Of a DNA stretch of 64,000 nt, positions 60,222 to 64,000 are shown piece after piece; the first letter of the stretch is position 1, and every line of letters starts with the position of its first letter. The notes beneath the pieces were generated by a model. That model did not search any database and was not told the DNA's origin. It saw nothing but the letters and a program-made list of their open reading frames with translations. The stretch spans positions 9,651,001 to 9,715,000 of the forward strand of contig NC_065577.1 in the NCBI RefSeq assembly GCF_937616625.2, in the 5' to 3' direction. The translations under genes were made by a program, and so were the position numbers. Source of the DNA: Mercurialis annua (Eukaryota > Streptophyta > Magnoliopsida > Malpighiales > Euphorbiaceae).

Positions 60222-60748
60222 CAGTGGCGGAACCAGAATTTATTTTCAGCCCGGGCTAATTAATATATAAAAAGTTGATATTTTTAACGTAAATGTGCAC
60301 ATACATATAATTTAAAATAATTTCAATATAAAATATTTCGCTCCTCCAATTAGAATAAAAAAATAAAAAAGTTCAAATTCGTAATTTTTAGAAAAAGAGT
60401 AATACTCATGGCTTGTTAATTTTGGATGGTTTTAAACTAATAATTTTTTATTTAGTTTTTTTATTTATCTTAAATTAAGGGGGCTAGGTGAAATTTTATT
60501 GATTTTTTTTATAACTGCAAAAAATAAAAAGTAAAAGTGATTAAGTTAGTAGCTTTTAGTAAAACAATTGAAAAATAAAAATGATATAACAAACATGGAA
60601 TCGAACCATGCCTTATAAGAAAGAAAATGAACTATTGAACCACTGAGCCAAGGTACTTCCTCCTACGTATCACTACATAATATGTATATATATATTTATT
60701 TCAGCCCGGGCTAAAGCACACCCAAACCTGAACGTGGTTCCGCCACTG
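60222..60748. mobile_element. hAT-type MITE containing Pol III A/B boxes, TSD ATTTAGAG
   Basis: CAGTGGCGGAACCAGAATT at the left and complement ...GTTCCGCCACTG at the right; the inner inverted pair CAGCCCGGGCTAA appears near both ends. Perfect 8-bp TSD at 60214-60221 and 60749-60756. 527 bp. Confidence 0.92.
60595..60655 (-). ncRNA. tRNA-like Pol III promoter relic (A and B box)
   Basis: On the minus strand TGGCTCAGTGG (60650-60640) fits the A-box consensus TRGYNNARNGG and GGTTCGATTCC (60607-60597) fits the B-box consensus perfectly, 32 nt apart, normal tRNA spacing. The acceptor stem does not pair, so this is not a functional tRNA gene. Either a tRNA-derived SINE fragment captured by the hAT element or part of the element itself. 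Confidence 0.6.
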
Positions 60749-60756
60749 ATTTAGAG

Positions 60757-61960
60757 TCTATATCTTGTCGATAATGAAGAATAGTTAAAAAATTAATTTT
60801 ATTTTAAAAATTTAAAAATTGAATAGTCTATATAGATTAAAAAAAACTCATTAAAATAAAAATAAATAAATAAATAGTTTAAAAAAATAGGAACTCGTTA
60901 TAATGTATTATTTGATGATAACTAATGAGAAAATTTTGTTGGTTTTCTTCTATTGCATTAGAAAATAATTTTTTTTACCAATATGAATCATATGCAATAA
61001 AGAGCATGTAGATCAATCTTGTAAACACATATTAATCATGAATTTATCATATTGTCATCCAAGCGATGTATGTTAACTCACCAAATAATCAGTGTTTGGC
61101 TCAACATTTAAAAAGATTCTAATCGCTTATAAATTTTAAATCATTATCAATTCTAAAATTTTAGCACTCCTGTAACTACAAACCAAAAATAAATAAATAT
61201 TAGTTAAATTATAATGATATTATGAGATATCCATTAATTATTAGTTAAACCAATTATATATATATATATATATATACATAATCTAGACAAATAGTAAAGT
61301 TTTTATGCCTTGATAAGCAATGCTCCTAATACTTAATGCTATTATTAATAAGCAATATATATCAATCGTATTTTCTAAAAAGAAAAAAAAAATTAATAAA
61401 AAAGAGAGTTTTTGATGAATAATATTAGCCTAGTACAAAATCAATAATCTACAATAGATTTGAGAAAAACACTTTCTAATGCCAACAACAAACGTTCATT
61501 CACTTAGATTTTAAAAATTAAATCAATATATATGAAAATGTAAATAATAAGCTATTAAGGAATAATAATAATAATAATAATAAGCTATTAGTAAAAAGAA
61601 CACAAATTATGATGCAAGAAAAGACAAACAGGTATATAAGAAATAACAATGCTTATAATAAAAAGGTTATGACATATTTAGTAAACAACAATACATGAAA
61701 TAGCCTTTTACAATCATCTTCGCCCTCGGTCCTTTCTCGATAATGTTTGATTTCTTTTAAATCACCGTTTGTTATTCAGATTTTGTGTTTTTCTTAGGTT
61801 AATGAGTTGGACTTAAATTAAAAAACTTAAGTGATTATTAAATATACATTTAAATTAATTAAAGTAAAATTGGTAGTTTAAAAAAATTGGAGACTACCAG
61901 AGTGCTCTATTTTGTGAGAATCAATGAGAGGGCTCCGTTGATCCTCTCAATTATATAATA
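60757..61960. other. AT-rich spacer with (TA)n and (AAT)n
   Basis: (TA)n at about 61256-61276 and (AAT)n at about 61562-61583. No gene seen. Confidence 0.5.
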
Positions 61961-62100
61961 CTAGTCGTACGCCCGCGCATTTGCGCGGAATCTATATTTC
62001 ATTTAATATAAATAATAATTTTGTTGAGAAATTTTAATACAAAGAATGCCAAAAAAAGTAAAATTGAATAATATGTAAATAAATAAAATAAAAAATATTT
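61961..62100 (-). mobile_element. Helitron 3' end (minus strand), same family as 58568
   Basis: Minus strand: perfect stem CCGCGC-AAAT-GCGCGG, then GCGTACGACTAG and T. Extends rightward; the 5' end was not identified. Just outside, 61875-61945 (CTCTATTTTGTGAGAATCAATGAGAGGGCTC) recurs with changes at 63930-63985. Confidence 0.6.
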
Positions 62101-63276
62101 ATTAATTTTAGTTATACTTCTTTTTTAAATATAGAATATCTATTATATATATTTGTTGGAATTTTGTGCATAATGCTACTTTTCGTAGTAAAATATAAAT
62201 CAAATATCATGGTTCTCAGTAGTTTACAATATTCATGAAAGTGGTTTGTGCGATTTTGATTCTTTTACAATTGACTACCATAACATTTTCATTTATTTAT
62301 GCGTTAATTCATCACATATGCAATAGTAATATAGTTTGTGATATCTTTGAACTATTTTTCCTGCAAACAATAATAACAGTAAATTTTAATAACAAAATAT
62401 TAGATATAAATTTAAAAAAAATTAAATATTCATAGCTATTTTTCGAATGATTTTTAAAAATAATATTTGATTTTTTTCACTATTTAATTAAGGTATCTTA
62501 GTATTACGTCTCTATGATAATAAGTAATCCGGCGTAACTATTTTTTTAAAAAATAAAAACAAATCAATGCATAAACATGGTGACTATAATACATCAAATT
62601 ACTAATTTTATTTAGTTCGATCTTTCACATATCCCTTTAGTAAGAATTTTATTCTTTTAAATTGTGGAATTATCCGTTGTGGAATTCTTCCGTATGAAAA
62701 TTTTCTTATTTTTCAATAATGGGATTAACTAATGTAAAAGTGGTTCATCTTATTTTTTTTTTCTAATTTAGTATATTTTCATTGAAATAATGTCTAATTT
62801 TTTTCTTTCATATTCCGTTTTCCTTAAATACAAGGAAAATTTTTTCAGGATATAAAAAAAGAAACAAACTTTAGAAGACCAAGCAGGCAAAGGACATAGC
62901 AAAACAAAAGAAGTTTACAGATTAAATTAAAAATCAATGAAAAAAGAACTTCGAACACGATCACCGTAGCGCTATTTGTGAAGAAAATCACAAAATTGTG
63001 AGAGATAAATAATAAAGGAAGATAAGATTAATGGTACATAGAGATTACCTGTACCAGCACTATTTTGAATATGTCCATTTACATGTATGCTCTAGCAAGG
63101 AACTTAGATCCAATTATAATATGTACATACACACACGGGCTTTCCATTCTATCAAGTACTTCAGTGACCTTAGATGTGTATGTATAGCACATGAATGTGA
63201 ACAAAACAATATTAGTATATTCATTACCTGTATCAAATTATGCTGCAAAAAGAAAAATTCTTATTAGTTTCACCAG
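62101..63276. other. Spacer, no gene seen
   Basis: AT-rich, with short open frames that lack domain features. Possibly the Helitron interior. Confidence 0.45.
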
Positions 63277-63285
63277 TAGAATATA

Positions 63286-63603
63286 GGGTTAATTATATAT
63301 AAAATCACCACCTTTACACGAAATTGCAAAAATAACACGACCTTTAAAACGTGGCAATTCAGGGCACCACCTTTCATTTCTTTTCAAAAACAACATGAAC
63401 ACATTTTTAATGGCGTTTTTGCTGACGTGGCATGACACGTGGCGCTCCTATTGGCTGTCCAAGTCAGCAAAATTTTATCTAAAAACGTGCCCATGTTGTT
63501 TTTAAAAAAAAATGAAAGGTGATGCCCTGAATTAACACGTTTTAAAGGTCGTGTTATTTTTGAGAATTCGTGTAAAGGTGGTGATTTTATATGTAATTAA
63601 CCC
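63286..63603. mobile_element. MULE-type MITE, TSD TAGAATATA
   Basis: TIR GGGTTAATTATATATAAAAT and complement ending TAATTAACCC; about 100 bp of each end pair (ACCACCTTTACACGAA, AACACGACCTTTAAAACG). Perfect 9-bp TSD at 63277-63285 and 63604-63612. 318 bp. Confidence 0.93.
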
Positions 63604-63612
63604 TAGAATATA

Positions 63613-64000
63613 ATAGTTATTATGATAGAGAAGAATTGCTATTCATCAAAAAGTGAATCGGTAGAGTTTATAAAGACTAAAATTAAAATTAAACAAATTG
63701 TGTTTAAATAAAACTTGTGAACTTCATAACAACTCAACTGTTAAATACTTATCTAATAAATAGATTAAGATATAAATATAAATTAAAATCTGATAACAAT
63801 TTAAATTAAAATAATTATATTATAAAATAAGTAGTTTGAAAAAGGTAGAGTTATAAGCTTAAACAAATACTAATATAAGTTGAAATTGTAAATTAAAAAA
63901 ATTATAAAATTTAATTAAAATAAGTAGTTTGAAAAAGGTGGGAACTAACAGAAATTCTCTATTTGGTGAGAATGAATGAGAGGGCTCATTAAACGAAATA
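63613..64000. other. AT-rich right edge
   Basis: No gene. The last ~70 bp repeat 61875-61945 with changes. Confidence 0.5.

Noticed and set aside
60595..60655. Functional tRNA gene
   Set aside because: A and B boxes are good, but the acceptor and anticodon stems do not form and the sequence lies inside a MITE.

Overview
The window is nuclear DNA of a eudicot plant. It is very AT-rich, its genes have GT-AG introns, and it is packed with transposable elements of typical plant families (CACTA, hAT, Mutator-like, Stowaway and Tourist MITEs, Helitrons, a tRNA-type SINE, a LINE and an LTR). I cannot name the species. All exon boundaries were read by eye from splice signals and reading-frame continuity; no searches were run.

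Layout. 1-1261 is the edge of an LTR retrotransposon. 1.3-24 kb holds no convincing host gene. It is a patchwork of MITEs, many with readable target-site duplications (TSDs), plus a ~640-bp tandem duplication split by a 4.7-kb Helitron that itself carries a 1.3-kb element full of palindromes. At 24.13 kb (+) is a small single-exon gene for a probable plastid-targeted membrane protein. From 30.71 down to 25.20 kb (-) lies a complete seven-exon gene for a TWISTED DWARF 1 / FKBP42-type immunophilin (365 aa).

32-55 kb is a tandem array of four MATH-domain genes, all on +. The second (44.26-45.71 kb, 332 aa, signal peptide plus two MATH domains) and fourth (52.78-55.08 kb, 310 aa, different first exon without signal peptide) have open spliced frames. 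The first and third are pseudogenes with identifiable lesions. The array is split between copies 1 and 2 by a degenerate LINE carrying a 5.46-kb Mutator-like element (MULE). The MULE has ~230-bp terminal inverted repeats that are almost identical, a perfect 10-bp TSD, a five-exon MuDR-type transposase gene with two in-frame stops, and, convergent to it, a two-exon gene for a 107-aa GRF-zinc-finger membrane protein. This gene layout resembles the two-gene maize MuDR.

55-64 kb is again gene-free: Helitron ends, a ~118-bp tandem repeat, degenerate minisatellites, a Stowaway MITE, a hAT MITE containing a perfect pair of Pol III A/B boxes, and a MULE-type MITE near the right edge.

The strongest observations are the duplicated segment in which three insertions each have an empty-site counterpart, the two-gene MULE, the partly decayed secreted MATH array with a start-exon switch, and the element made of consecutive palindromes.
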